In this document: positions 53,674 through 62,325 of the stretch, piece after piece
Layout of the letters: each line of letters opens with the position of its first letter
How positions within the stretch are numbered: position 1 is the stretch's first letter
From: JBBSUQ01 sp964389755
GTDB lineage: Bacteria > Bacteroidota > Bacteroidia > Flavobacteriales_D > Crocinitomicaceae
Assembly: GCA_964389755.1 (NCBI GenBank)
Contig: CAYMEW010000013.1
Span: forward strand, 1 to 64,000
Direction: 5' to 3'
DNA: 64,000 nucleotides
The notes under the pieces: generated by a model
Seen by the model: only the letters and a program-made list of their open reading frames with translations
The model's database searches: none
What the model was told of the DNA's origin: nothing
Made by a program: the position numbers and the translations under genes

Positions 53674-54038
53674 GTATTGATTTCATCTTTCCAGGGTTAA
53701 TACCGGTTCAATTTCCGTTCATCCTTCACGAGAGTGATGCTTTTTTCTTTTTGTCCCTCAATACTCTTGCTCAAACTCACACTATTCGGGCTTTTTTCTT
53801 TTCAGTGTGAGCGTGAGGACTGAGTTTGGAATTCCGGTTCGAAGACCGATCTAAGCCTCACTGCGTCATGGGCGGAAGGGATTAAGGGAGAGGACGAACC
53901 AAAATTTTCCGAAAGCATTGATGTTATTCAGTTTCCCAAAATTCATAGCGGTTCGATCCCCTTTTGCTCGAAAGGTATTGTATTTCAGATTTTTTTGGTA
54001 GTATTGACCGATATTAACAATTACCTCTAAAACTCGGT
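53674..54038. other. Intergenic after GIY-YIG, with inverted repeat
   Basis: 365 bases without a recognisable gene. CTCACACT (53776-53783) and AGTGTGAG (53804-53811) form an 8-bp inverted repeat; CAAACTC (53772-53778) can alternatively pair with GAGTTTG (53822-53828). A tRNA T-loop-like GGTTCGATCCCCT at 53950-53962 resembles the tmRNA T-arm (see findings). Confidence 0.5.
53950..53962 (+). other. Possible degenerate copy of tmRNA 3' end (att-like)
   Basis: GGTTCGATCCCCT matches GGTTCGAACCCCT of the tmRNA (53142-53154) in 12 of 13 bases, and four bases later CTC also recurs in register. This could be the far end of an element integrated at the tmRNA. No integrase gene is nearby and T-loops are generic, so confidence is low. 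Confidence 0.2.
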
Positions 54039-54827
54039 ATGAACTTTACCAAACAGCAAATCATAATGCTTCTTGAAAGGATTGTAACTTTTTCAGAGAG
54101 CAACTTGAATGCAATTAAACATTTGAGTATTGACATTAATAACGAATATAATAGTTTCTACACAGGAATGATTATTCGTCAGTACTCGATCATTAATGAT
54201 ATTAAAATACTATTCTCCGCAAAAAAAAGTGGATATCTAACCTCAGAACTAATTTTGTTTAGATGTATTGTTGACGATTTTATACATATCAAGTTTTTAG
54301 TCAATCAAGAAAACTCCGAAGAAGAAATAACGAAATTTAATGCAGACGCGATAAACAAAAATTTTAATAAATTAAGTGAATTAGCGAAACTGAATGAAGA
54401 AAAATTAGGAGGAAGTTACCCAATGTATCCAACTAATCAACTTCTCGAAGAGTTAAAAGAACAAATTAAACAATCTCCTAAAAGACAACAATATTTTAGT
54501 GATAAAGACAATTTCAAATTTAAAACGTTTAAATCAACTGGTAACTTAATTCGGGATTTGGTCGATAATGCTTATTCTCATTCATTAAGAAGGGCATATT
54601 TCATATGGAGAAAATTATCAGACCATGTTCATTATTCGAATTTTTCATTTGAAGAAATACAAACAATCGATCCTGATAAAGATCACACATATACAGAGTT
54701 TGCGGAAATTATATTTTACTCATATTCTGTTATAATTGATTGCTTGAGTCATTTTGAAAAAAAATATAATTTAGAAGTGTTAGATAAAGATAATTTAGCA
54801 GAGTATTATAAAGATGCAGGACATTGA
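54039..54827 (+). CDS. AT-rich hypothetical protein (possible DUF5677-like)
   Basis: 262 residues, predicted all-helical, with codons and base composition far more AT-rich than neighbours, a sign of acquisition. The middle LFRCIVDDFIHIKFLV and the late RKLSDHVHYSN resemble DUF5677-type proteins; RKLSDH also fits an Rx4H pattern of HEPN-like RNases, but this is a weak motif. No signal peptide. The stop overlaps the start of the next gene. Confidence 0.75.
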   Translation: MNFTKQQIIMLLERIVTFSESNLNAIKHLSIDINNEYNSFYTGMIIRQYSIINDIKILFSAKKSGYLTSELILFRCIVDDFIHIKFLVNQENSEEEITKFNADAINKNFNKLSELAKLNEEKLGGSYPMYPTNQLLEELKEQIKQSPKRQQYFSDKDNFKFKTFKSTGNLIRDLVDNAYSHSLRRAYFIWRKLSDHVHYSNFSFEEIQTIDPDKDHTYTEFAEIIFYSYSVIIDCLSHFEKKYNLEVLDKDNLAEYYKDAGH

Positions 54828-55555
54828 ATGAAAAAGAAAACTTAACCGACATACAACGCCATTCAGCCGGTGCGACCGTAGAACATAAAAGTCCGTTCGA
54901 GCGCCTCACTTCTCATGTAAACGAAATTGAAATTACACAAACATTCAGAAATGAATGGGTAATTCCGTTTTACTTCAAACTTCATGATCAATCCGATGAA
55001 TGGACCACAAAAATGATTGCATTGAAATCTCAGATAAATGAAGATGTTATTCTTCAGAATCTGGGTGATTTTGACTGGAGAACACGTTCCACCGGAAGTT
55101 ATTTTGCCGGTATCAAAATGGCTGTTCACCTGGACAAAATCATCGGAACGCATTTATTGAAAAGTGAAGTTTGTTTCGCAGGCTCTCAATATGCAAAAAC
55201 GCTCGCTTTGTTTAATACAGAGTACGCTGTCAGTTGCTTTAATTTATACCTGGATTACTATTTAACGAAACCTGAACTGTATTTTGACCAGGATGATGTA
55301 ATTTATGCTCTCAAATACCTCGACGGGATCAACCAGACGAACCATATTGAAAAACATCTGAAAAACTGGGAAAATTTCGTGCTCCGGCGTAACCAAAAAC
55401 AAATTGAAAATTTAACTAATTTAAAAAGAATGTTTCCGGATAATTGTCAGGAACTGGATAAACAAATACAGGAGACGCAATCCGGCAATATAGACATTGA
55501 TCTGACAAGTTTTAATAAATCGATGTCTTCATTAAACCGCATCGCGCATGGCTAA
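54824..55555 (+). CDS. Hypothetical protein (possible DUF6000-like)
   Basis: 243 residues. The only start near the end of the previous gene is a TTG overlapping its TGA; no ATG occurs until deep in the protein, so the true N-terminus is uncertain. Composition is nearer to the host than the previous gene from about 54840 on. NLGDFDWRTRSTGSYFAGIKM recalls DUF6000-type proteins. Function unknown. The pair could be one transcriptional unit. Confidence 0.7.
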   Translation: MNEKENLTDIQRHSAGATVEHKSPFERLTSHVNEIEITQTFRNEWVIPFYFKLHDQSDEWTTKMIALKSQINEDVILQNLGDFDWRTRSTGSYFAGIKMAVHLDKIIGTHLLKSEVCFAGSQYAKTLALFNTEYAVSCFNLYLDYYLTKPELYFDQDDVIYALKYLDGINQTNHIEKHLKNWENFVLRRNQKQIENLTNLKRMFPDNCQELDKQIQETQSGNIDIDLTSFNKSMSSLNRIAHG

Positions 55556-55782
55556 TGTCAGCTCGTTGAAAACTCGGGCCTGGGTTCCTGAAGGCTATAG
55601 CGAACGTTCACCGCTGCGAATATGAGTAAACTGCTCTCTACCCCTCTTCTCTCACACTCCACACTCCCACTGGAATCGTTCCATCTGTTAAATTCAGCGT
55701 TAAATGCGTATTTAAAGAAGTAGACACTTGCTAAATGCGTTATTTTCGTGTAAAATATAAATGTTAACCATTTCCTTTGCCC

Positions 55783-57870
55783 ATGAAAACCGTCATTTCG
55801 CTGCTCTTTATCACTTTGTGTTCGACAAGTTTACTTTCCCAGAACTTTTCCTGGGCTCAAAGTTGGGGTTCCGACAACTATGATCGCGGAACCGCCGTTG
55901 ATACGGATCCTTCCGGAAACGTTTATACAACCGGAACTTTTCACGGAACAGTGGATTTCGATGCAGGACAGGACATTGTGAACCTCACTTCGAACGACGA
56001 TGACGTATTCATCAAAAAGACAGATCGCTTTGGAAACCTGGTCTGGGTCAGGCAATTTAGCGGAATCGCGGAGCAAAGTGCAGGCGGCGTCGTGATTTCC
56101 GATGCAGGAGACATTTTCATCACTGGAAACTTCCTGGGCATTGCGGACTTTAACCCCGGTTCAGCCACGTTTTTCCTGGATGCAGCGAACGGAAGGTCCT
56201 ATGTCGTCAGGCTCACTGCGGACGGTGATTTCGTTGGGCAAAACAATTCGGCGGAACGGCTTATACCGGAGCCATGGCGGTCGATAACGACAACAATGTG
56301 CTGACCGTCGGAAATTTCTCCGGAATGACTGATTTTGATCCGGGCAGCGGACAATACATGCTGAATGGCGGAGCATTGTCCATGTTTGTCAGTAAACTTG
56401 ATGAAAACGGAAATTTTGTATGGGCCAGACATTTCGCGCAAAACGGTTCCGACACGATCCTGTCGGACATCTATAGTGTGGCTGTGGATATCGCGGGGAA
56501 TGTTTACACGACCGGTGGGTTTTCCGATACGATCGATTTCGATCCAAGAACCGGCGTTCATGAATTGTTTCCTCAGGGAATGGACGCCTTTCTCAGCAAA
56601 CTCGATGTAAACGGAAACTTTGTCTGGGCGAAGCAATTTGGCTCCGCAAACTACGACCGCGGCATTTCGCTGGCGCTGGACTCAGACGCCAACATCTACA
56701 CCGTCAGCTCCTTTGCCGGTGTCGTTGACCTCGATCCGGGAGCAGGAACTTCCACACTGACCTCCGGTACTTACAACTGGCCCGATAGTAGTTATTATGT
56801 TGAGAACCTGTACCTCAGTAAATTCGATACGGACGGGAATTTTGCGTGGACAAAAGGAATGCTCGGAACCGGCGACATCATCGGCATGAAAGTGGAACTC
56901 AACAGTGCCGGCGAGATCTATACCGGGGGGCTATTTTAACAGAACAGTCGACCTGGATCCGGGCGCCGGCGAGGAAATCGTGACAACCACCGGAACGCCG
57001 GCTTACGGTGACTTTTTTGTTGCCCGCCTCGACAATTCCGGAAATCTTCTTTGGGCTGAAACCTTCGGTTCCGAAAGTCACGACATCCTGAGCGACCTTA
57101 CCCTCGATGCAGAAACGAACCTTTACATCCTCGGCATTTTCGAAGGAACCGTGGACTTCGATCCGGGAAGCAGCGACTGGAACCTGACGGAAGACAATCC
57201 GGATGCTGAAACCTACGACGTTTACCTCGCCAAGTTCAGCGATTGCCTGCCGACGCAAAACCTGGAAACGGTCGCACTTAATTGCAATGAAGAGTACACC
57301 TGGGATGCCAACAATCAATTGTACACAATGTCCGGAGTTTACCATTACGTACTCGAAAACGCGGCCGGTTGTGATTCCATTCGTACGCTCGACCTCGAAA
57401 TCCCGGTGCTCGAGGTGGTTGTCGAAAACACAGACGGAACACTGAGTTACGCGAATCCGCAAGTCGGTGATACGTATCAATGGATAGATTGCAGTGATAA
57501 CACCATGATAGACGGCGCCACGGAAGCCACTTTTACACCTTTACAAACTTCCGACTATGCGCTGATCGTTACCGGTGCGACCTGTTCAGGACAGTCGCCG
57601 TGCATTTCCTTTACATTTGTGGGACTGGATGAAATAAACCCCGGCGTCCTGCGCCTGTATCCGAATCCTTTAACTGATCAGTTCACAATTAGCGCTGACG
57701 GCGGCACATCCTTACTCGCCGTGGAGATCACCACTGTCGGCGGCCAATTAATCTACCGTGCCGTGAACCCCGGAAACACGTTCTCCTTCGGCCACTGGGA
57801 GGCGGGCATCTACCTCGTAAAAGCGGTAACGGAAAAAGGAAGTCATACGTTCCGGGTGATCAAGAACTAA
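55783..57870 (+). pseudogene. T9SS SBBP-repeat protein gene with two compensating frameshifts
   Basis: One gene in three frames. Segment 1 (55783 to about 56234) has signal peptide MKTVISLLFITLCSTSLLS and beta-propeller-like repeats (GNVYTTGTFHGTVDFD). At 56234-56235 a T is missing (GTTGGG where the repeat predicts GTTTGGG). Segment 2 runs to the G run at 56925-56930, which has six G where five restore the frame. Segment 3 continues the repeats and ends in a type A T9SS domain (LYPNPLTDQFTISADGG, GIYLVKAVTEKG). Repaired length about 695 residues. Whether the shifts are real or assembly errors is open. Confidence 0.8.
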
Positions 57871-58026
57871 GTGGATTTTTACAAAATGTATTAGTAGAGT
57901 ACGTCCGTTAAGAGCGATCTGCCGGACCACGATTTACGCGCGATTCATAAACGGGTATCGCGGTGCTGCCGGTTACACCTAAAAATAATCAAACCTTTCC
58001 CCGGCTTTCTTGTTACAAAAAGAGAG

Positions 58027-58551
58027 ATGGAAAAACTTTTTTTCGATAACTGGGAAAGTATCCTGCGTACGCTCGCAATTACGGTCATGGCTTACTGTGC
58101 TCTGATCATCATGTTGCGCCTGTCCGGCAAACGCACACTCTCAAAAATGAACGCCTTCGATATGGTGGTTACATTTGCACTGGGTTCCAGCATGGCGACC
58201 GTAGCACTCAATAAATCGGTTACATTAGCCGACGGTGCACTCGTCTTTCTGGTGCTTATCCTGTTGCAATTACTTATCACGAAGTTATCTGTTAAATTTC
58301 CTCCGTTCCGCAAACTCGTGACCAGTGAACCGGCGCTTTTACTCTTTCAGGGAAAGGTGCTGCACAGGGTTCTGCGCCGGGAACGCATTACCATGGACGA
58401 ATTGTACAGCGCAGCGCGCAGGCACGGATACGCCAACCTTTCCGAGATCGATGCGATGATCTTCGAAACAACCGGACAAATCACTGTGATTGGCAGCGCT
58501 GATAAACGCTCCGACAGCCTAAAAAATGTACGCTTTACCGATCGCGTTTAA
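58027..58551 (+). CDS. DUF421 membrane protein (YetF-like)
   Basis: 174 residues. Three predicted helices at the N-terminus (ILRTLAITVMAYCALIIML; MVVTFALGSSMATVAL; GALVFLVLILLQLLITKL), then a cytosolic DUF421 part with EPALLLFQGKVLHRVLRRERITMDELYSAARRHG pattern and GYANLSEIDAMIFETTGQITVI. DUF421 proteins of the YetF/YcaP type have unknown function. Opens a run of small same-strand genes. Confidence 0.87.
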   Translation: MEKLFFDNWESILRTLAITVMAYCALIIMLRLSGKRTLSKMNAFDMVVTFALGSSMATVALNKSVTLADGALVFLVLILLQLLITKLSVKFPPFRKLVTSEPALLLFQGKVLHRVLRRERITMDELYSAARRHGYANLSEIDAMIFETTGQITVIGSADKRSDSLKNVRFTDRV

Positions 58552-58591
58552 ATGCTTACTTTTAAGAAACATTATTTTTAAACCAAACAAC

Positions 58592-59158
58592 GTGGTAACG
58601 GCACTTGATAAACAGGCAGCACTCCTCCTCATCGATCTTCAGAAAGGAATTTTGAAAACTCCGAAGGCTCATCCGGTGGAACAAATACTGGATAAAGCTT
58701 CTGAACTCATGCGCGTTTTTCGCGAAAAAGGACAAACGATCGTGATCGTGCACGTGGAGCCGTCCGGGCCCTGGTTAAAATCGCGCAAGGAAGCTGCCGG
58801 GCCGGGAGGTGATCTGCCGGAAGATTTTACTAAGATCGCAGACGAACTGCACACGGAAGCAGGCAACCTGTTTATCAGTAAACCGGGATGGAACGCATTC
58901 TACAACACCGCCTTGCACGAGCAACTTCAAAAACGCGGCATTACGCAATTAGTGATCGGCGGAGTTTCGACGAGCATCGGTGTGGAGGGAACAGCCCGCG
59001 CAGCAAGTGAACTCGGTTACAATATTTGTTTCGCTACGGACGCGATGACCGATTCGCATGCCGACGCCCACGAAAACAGTATTACGCGCATCTTTCCGCG
59101 AATGGGTGAAACAGGCAAAGTATCGGAGATCATTCCCAAAATTCAATCTCGTCAATAG
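58592..59158 (+). CDS. Isochorismatase-like hydrolase lacking the catalytic Cys
   Basis: 188 residues from a GTG (VVTALDKQAALLLIDLQKG). Asp in LLLIDLQKG and Lys in ISKPGWNAFY fit the family triad. The third residue, normally Cys in GVATxxCVE, is Gly here: GGVSTSIGVEGTARAA. A subgroup of the superfamily has this pattern. Enzyme activity is uncertain; it may be a degenerate or differently acting hydrolase. The frame is open 22 codons upstream without family similarity and overlaps the DUF421 end. Confidence 0.82.
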   Translation: MVTALDKQAALLLIDLQKGILKTPKAHPVEQILDKASELMRVFREKGQTIVIVHVEPSGPWLKSRKEAAGPGGDLPEDFTKIADELHTEAGNLFISKPGWNAFYNTALHEQLQKRGITQLVIGGVSTSIGVEGTARAASELGYNICFATDAMTDSHADAHENSITRIFPRMGETGKVSEIIPKIQSRQ

Positions 59159-59166
59159 CAGCTTTC

Positions 59167-59850
59167 ATGCGTATCCTGGATCTGAAAATATCCTGTAACA
59201 AACCGGAAGAACAACGACAGTTTTTCACGCAAGCGCTTGGCTTAAACTGCACGGAGCAGGATGATCAGGCTTTTTCACTGCAGATCGGGTACTCGCGCCT
59301 GACCTTTGAAAAATCCGCTCAATTTACACCTTATCACCTCGCCTTCCGGATTCCGTCCAACCGGGACCAACAGGCACTGGAATGGCTTCGCGAACGCGTC
59401 TCACTGTTAGCCCACGAAGGTTCGGAACTGATCGATTTTAAAAACTGGAATGCGAAATCGATGTATTTCAAAGATCCGGACGGCAATATCCTCGAATTTA
59501 TCGCGCACCGAAACTTACAGGAGAACTCCGAAACTGATTTCAATGCAAACGCGCTCATCGCGGTAACCGAGATCGGACTGGCAACAAACCAGTTAGCAAC
59601 TGTTACTGAAGAGATCATCCACAGCACAGGCATCCAATCCTTTGGGGGCGATCCGTCTGTTTTCCGTCCGCTCGGTAATGAACAGGGGCTTCTTATTTGC
59701 GTGGACCGCACGAAGAAACGTTGGTTTCCGTCGGATGACAAAGCATTTCCATCCTCTTTTCAGGCCATTATTGAAACCGCCAATGGACGATTTAGCCTGC
59801 AATTTGAGAGCGACCGGGCAAGCGTACGCCAATTAAACACTGATTCCTAA
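59167..59850 (+). CDS. VOC-family protein (glyoxalase/dioxygenase fold)
   Basis: 227 residues. Two beta-alpha-beta-beta-beta halves: first MRILDLKISCNKPEEQRQFF and MYFKDPDGNILEFIAHRN, with the latter showing the metal Glu of the VOC fold; the second half begins at ALIAVTEIGLATNQ. It is the fold of glyoxalase I, bleomycin resistance proteins and extradiol dioxygenases. Metal site partly visible; substrate unknown. Confidence 0.85.
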   Translation: MRILDLKISCNKPEEQRQFFTQALGLNCTEQDDQAFSLQIGYSRLTFEKSAQFTPYHLAFRIPSNRDQQALEWLRERVSLLAHEGSELIDFKNWNAKSMYFKDPDGNILEFIAHRNLQENSETDFNANALIAVTEIGLATNQLATVTEEIIHSTGIQSFGGDPSVFRPLGNEQGLLICVDRTKKRWFPSDDKAFPSSFQAIIETANGRFSLQFESDRASVRQLNTDS

Positions 59851-59851
59851 C

Positions 59852-60028
59852 TTAAGCGCGCAGGTATTTTCGAACGGCCTCCGCCGAATTCCCGACTTTA
59901 TCAACGGCCTGGAGAAGTTCCGTTTCCGAACAACCCAGTGCTTTGGTCCAGTAATCCAGTTCCCAGCGTTCGGAAGTGCTGATGAGTTTTGAATCCGGAG
60001 AGCCTTTTTGTGTGAGATCATCTGACAT
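59852..60028 (-). CDS. Small DUF3606 protein
   Basis: 58 residues from ATG 60028; upstream codons are not conserved. RWELDYWTKALGCSETELLQAVDKVGNSAEAVRKYL fits the DUF3606 pattern (WtkklG..e..L..AV..vGn....V..yL). Role unknown; found in many soil and aquatic Proteobacteria and Bacteroidota. Convergent with the VOC gene: one base separates their stops. Confidence 0.85.
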   Translation of the reverse strand: MSDDLTQKGSPDSKLISTSERWELDYWTKALGCSETELLQAVDKVGNSAEAVRKYLRA

Positions 60029-60264
60029 AACTGTATTTTTTTTAGTGTTCCTAATTTCTCCGTTACAACAAGCATACCCGACTCGCAATTACTGCTTTTC
60101 CATCAGGAGGACTCCATCGGAAGAATGGAAAAAAATCCCCTTATCGCGTGAAAATTCCGCACTGGCACTGACAAATTCAGCCTCAAAACCACCTAAAGGC
60201 CTAAAAACCTGCCGTGGCACTGCCTTTGCCCCCTTCTGAACGAACCAATAAAACATACAACGCT

Positions 60265-60603
60265 ATGAGCACAGAAGAAGACAAACGCAAAAAGGACGAC
60301 GACGGACCGGTACACGGTTACCCGATCGATGAAGGAAAAAAGCAAAGTGGAGTTAGCGGATTTGGGAACGATGCCCGCAAACTGAAAGAGGACGAGGAAG
60401 AACTCTACAAACAGGGAACTTTTAAGGAAGGTCATGCCGGTGAAGGACCGAAAGGATACGCTTCCGGAAATACCCCGGGCTCTTTCGATCCGGAACAGCG
60501 AAAAGATAATGAATCGTCAGGTTCATTTAAAGGCAACCCGGACAAATTTCAGCAAGATGGTGTGGAAGGTGTAAAAACACATACGCGTCCGCCTGCCAAA
60601 TAA
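60265..60603 (+). CDS. Hydrophilic small stress-type protein
   Basis: 112 residues from ATG 60265 (MSTEEDKRKKDDDG). Very hydrophilic, rich in Lys, Asp, Glu and Gly, no hydrophobic stretch, no cysteine (KDDDGPVHGYPIDEG, KQGTFKEGHAGEGPKGY). Disordered or hydration-protective behaviour is suggested by composition only. No known family recognised. Confidence 0.72.
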   Translation: MSTEEDKRKKDDDGPVHGYPIDEGKKQSGVSGFGNDARKLKEDEEELYKQGTFKEGHAGEGPKGYASGNTPGSFDPEQRKDNESSGSFKGNPDKFQQDGVEGVKTHTRPPAK

Positions 60604-60711
60604 ACTTGTCCGCGTGCTATTACCGCACGTAATCCTATACTTTAAAAGAACACATTACACGAAAAGGCGGGCACAGCCTGCCTCCATTTAGAGAACCTTA
60701 AAATAAACGTT

Positions 60712-61302
60712 ATGAAAAAATTATTTTATACGCTGCTTGCCTTCACGGCGTTGACGGCATGCCAGTCAGAAAATACAGACGGAACCTGGTCCGAACGCGA
60801 TTCGGATTTCGCCAACAAAGCGGCCGATGCCGGTATGTTCGAAGTGAAACTCGGTGAACTCGCTCGCGATAAGGCGACCACAGAAGCAGTACGCAACCTG
60901 GCCGATCAAATTGTGTCTGATCACAAAGATGCCAATGACAAACTCAAGCAAATTGCATCTGATAAAGGAATGACACTTCCCCAACATATCAGTGCCGAAC
61001 ATCAGCGTAAATATGACGATATGGCATCCAAAAACGGTATTGAATTCGACAAGGCGTATGCAGATGCGATGGTTTCCGGGCACAAGGATGTTATCTCCAT
61101 GTTTGAGAAAGAGATCGATCACGGAGAAGACAGCGACCTGACGAAGTTCGCGATGAACACAAAACCGAAACTCGAACATCACCTGGAAATGGCCAAAGAT
61201 GCTGAAGACCGTGTTAAGGAAGCCGAAGATCAACGCGACGACATGGAAGATAACATGGATGATCGTATGGACAATATGAAAGAGAACATGGAAAACATGT
61301 AA
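60712..61302 (+). CDS. DUF4142 lipoprotein
   Basis: 196 residues. Lipobox LTAC gives Cys at about residue 17. Two long helices carry the DUF4142 pattern (DFANKAADAGMFEVKLGELARDKATTEAVRNLA, then QIVSDHKDANDKLK). The C-terminus is an acidic Met/Asp/Glu repeat (MDDRMDNMKENMENM). DUF4142 is common in stress-associated envelope proteins. It ends with a strong terminator. Confidence 0.88.
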   Translation: MKKLFYTLLAFTALTACQSENTDGTWSERDSDFANKAADAGMFEVKLGELARDKATTEAVRNLADQIVSDHKDANDKLKQIASDKGMTLPQHISAEHQRKYDDMASKNGIEFDKAYADAMVSGHKDVISMFEKEIDHGEDSDLTKFAMNTKPKLEHHLEMAKDAEDRVKEAEDQRDDMEDNMDDRMDNMKENMENM

Positions 61303-61325
61303 TCGCTTTCTAACTGATTAAATGG

Positions 61326-61357
61326 AACCGTCGGTTTAAATACCGGCGGTTTTTTTA
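61326..61357 (+). terminator. Intrinsic terminator after DUF4142 gene
   Basis: Stem AACCGTCGGT / ACCGGCGGTT, loop of six bases, then TTTTTTTT. The stem is nearly the same as the tpx terminator at 37921. Confidence 0.88.
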
Positions 61358-61364
61358 TTGATTT

Positions 61365-61922
61365 TCAACGAATCAGAAATTCGGAATCCGTGCCCAGATT
61401 CATCCGTTTTGCTTTTAGAAAGCGCGCAATATAATATTTGCTTGTCTTAAAATTATCGATCGTGATTCCTTTGGAAGTGGAAGCATGGATGAAATTGATC
61501 GCATCCGGAGTCACCTCGATCACCATAGCCACGTGACCTACTTTCGTAGAGTTCAGATTTCGGCCTTTGAAAAATAAGAGGTCGCCAGGCTGTACCTCAC
61601 TCAACTTCACCGTTTCCCCGAGTTCGGCCATCCCATAAGAAGTTCGTGTCAGTTCAAAACCGGAATTCCCCATGATGTAATATATGAACCCGGAACAATC
61701 GAATCCGGCGGGACTCGTACCCGCATACCGGTATGGAACACCCAAAAATTTCTTCGCAAACAGGATGATCTCGTCGATCTTTTCCGGGTTATTGCGCTGT
61801 AGACTGTCAGACAGTGTTATGGTATCTGCCGGTCTTATCTGCAGACTGTCCACCTGATCCTGCGCGAAGCCGTATGAAACGAACAACGTCAGAAATAACC
61901 CGAAAATAATTTTTACCTGCAT
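61365..61922 (-). CDS. NlpC/P60 cysteine peptidase
   Basis: 185 residues from ATG 61922 (MQVKIIFGLFLTLFVSYGFA signal peptide). Catalytic Cys in FDCSGFIYYIM, His in VGHVAMVIE and third residue in NFIHASTS. Cleaves peptide cross-links of peptidoglycan, so probably a periplasmic cell-wall hydrolase. Divergent from the MerR regulator with 24 bases between the starts. Confidence 0.93.
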   Translation of the reverse strand: MQVKIIFGLFLTLFVSYGFAQDQVDSLQIRPADTITLSDSLQRNNPEKIDEIILFAKKFLGVPYRYAGTSPAGFDCSGFIYYIMGNSGFELTRTSYGMAELGETVKLSEVQPGDLLFFKGRNLNSTKVGHVAMVIEVTPDAINFIHASTSKGITIDNFKTSKYYIARFLKAKRMNLGTDSEFLIR

Positions 61923-61946
61923 CTTGCCTGGAGAAGTTGCAAAATT

Positions 61947-62315
61947 ATGACTATTTTCGATAAAATTTGCAAGCCTTTGAGGACAGTCGACACCCATAAT
62001 CTGCAAAAATTGTATTATTCGATCGGCGAAGTGGCATCCATGTTCGACGTCAATGCTTCACTCATCCGTTTTTGGGAAAAGGAATTCGACCTGATCCAGC
62101 CCAAAAAGAATAAAAAGGGAAACCGTCTGTTTACGGTTCGCGACATCGCCAATTTTAACAAAATTTATCAACTCGTCAAGGTAAAAGGTTACACGCTCGA
62201 AGGTGCAAAGAACGAATTAAAAGGAAAGTCGCCCCTTCCGTCACCGGACAACAGCGACGATCTGCTTGAAAGACTTTACGCGATCCGCGACAGGCTCATC
62301 GCACTGAAGGACTGA
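61947..62315 (+). CDS. MerR-family transcriptional regulator
   Basis: 122 residues. MerR-type winged helix: YYSIGEVASMFDVNASLIRFWEKEF, then NRLFTVRDIANFNKIYQL, GYTLEGAKNEL. The C-terminus is short and has no metal-binding Cys, so the signal is unknown. It is divergent from NlpC/P60 and convergent with aroB; it may regulate the NlpC gene. Confidence 0.9.
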   Translation: MTIFDKICKPLRTVDTHNLQKLYYSIGEVASMFDVNASLIRFWEKEFDLIQPKKNKKGNRLFTVRDIANFNKIYQLVKVKGYTLEGAKNELKGKSPLPSPDNSDDLLERLYAIRDRLIALKD

Positions 62316-62325
62316 ACAAATCCTT

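Noticed and set aside
53950..53962. T-loop-like sequence considered as a tRNA gene
   Set aside because: No matching acceptor, D-arm or anticodon arm is found upstream; only a T-arm-like fragment is seen.
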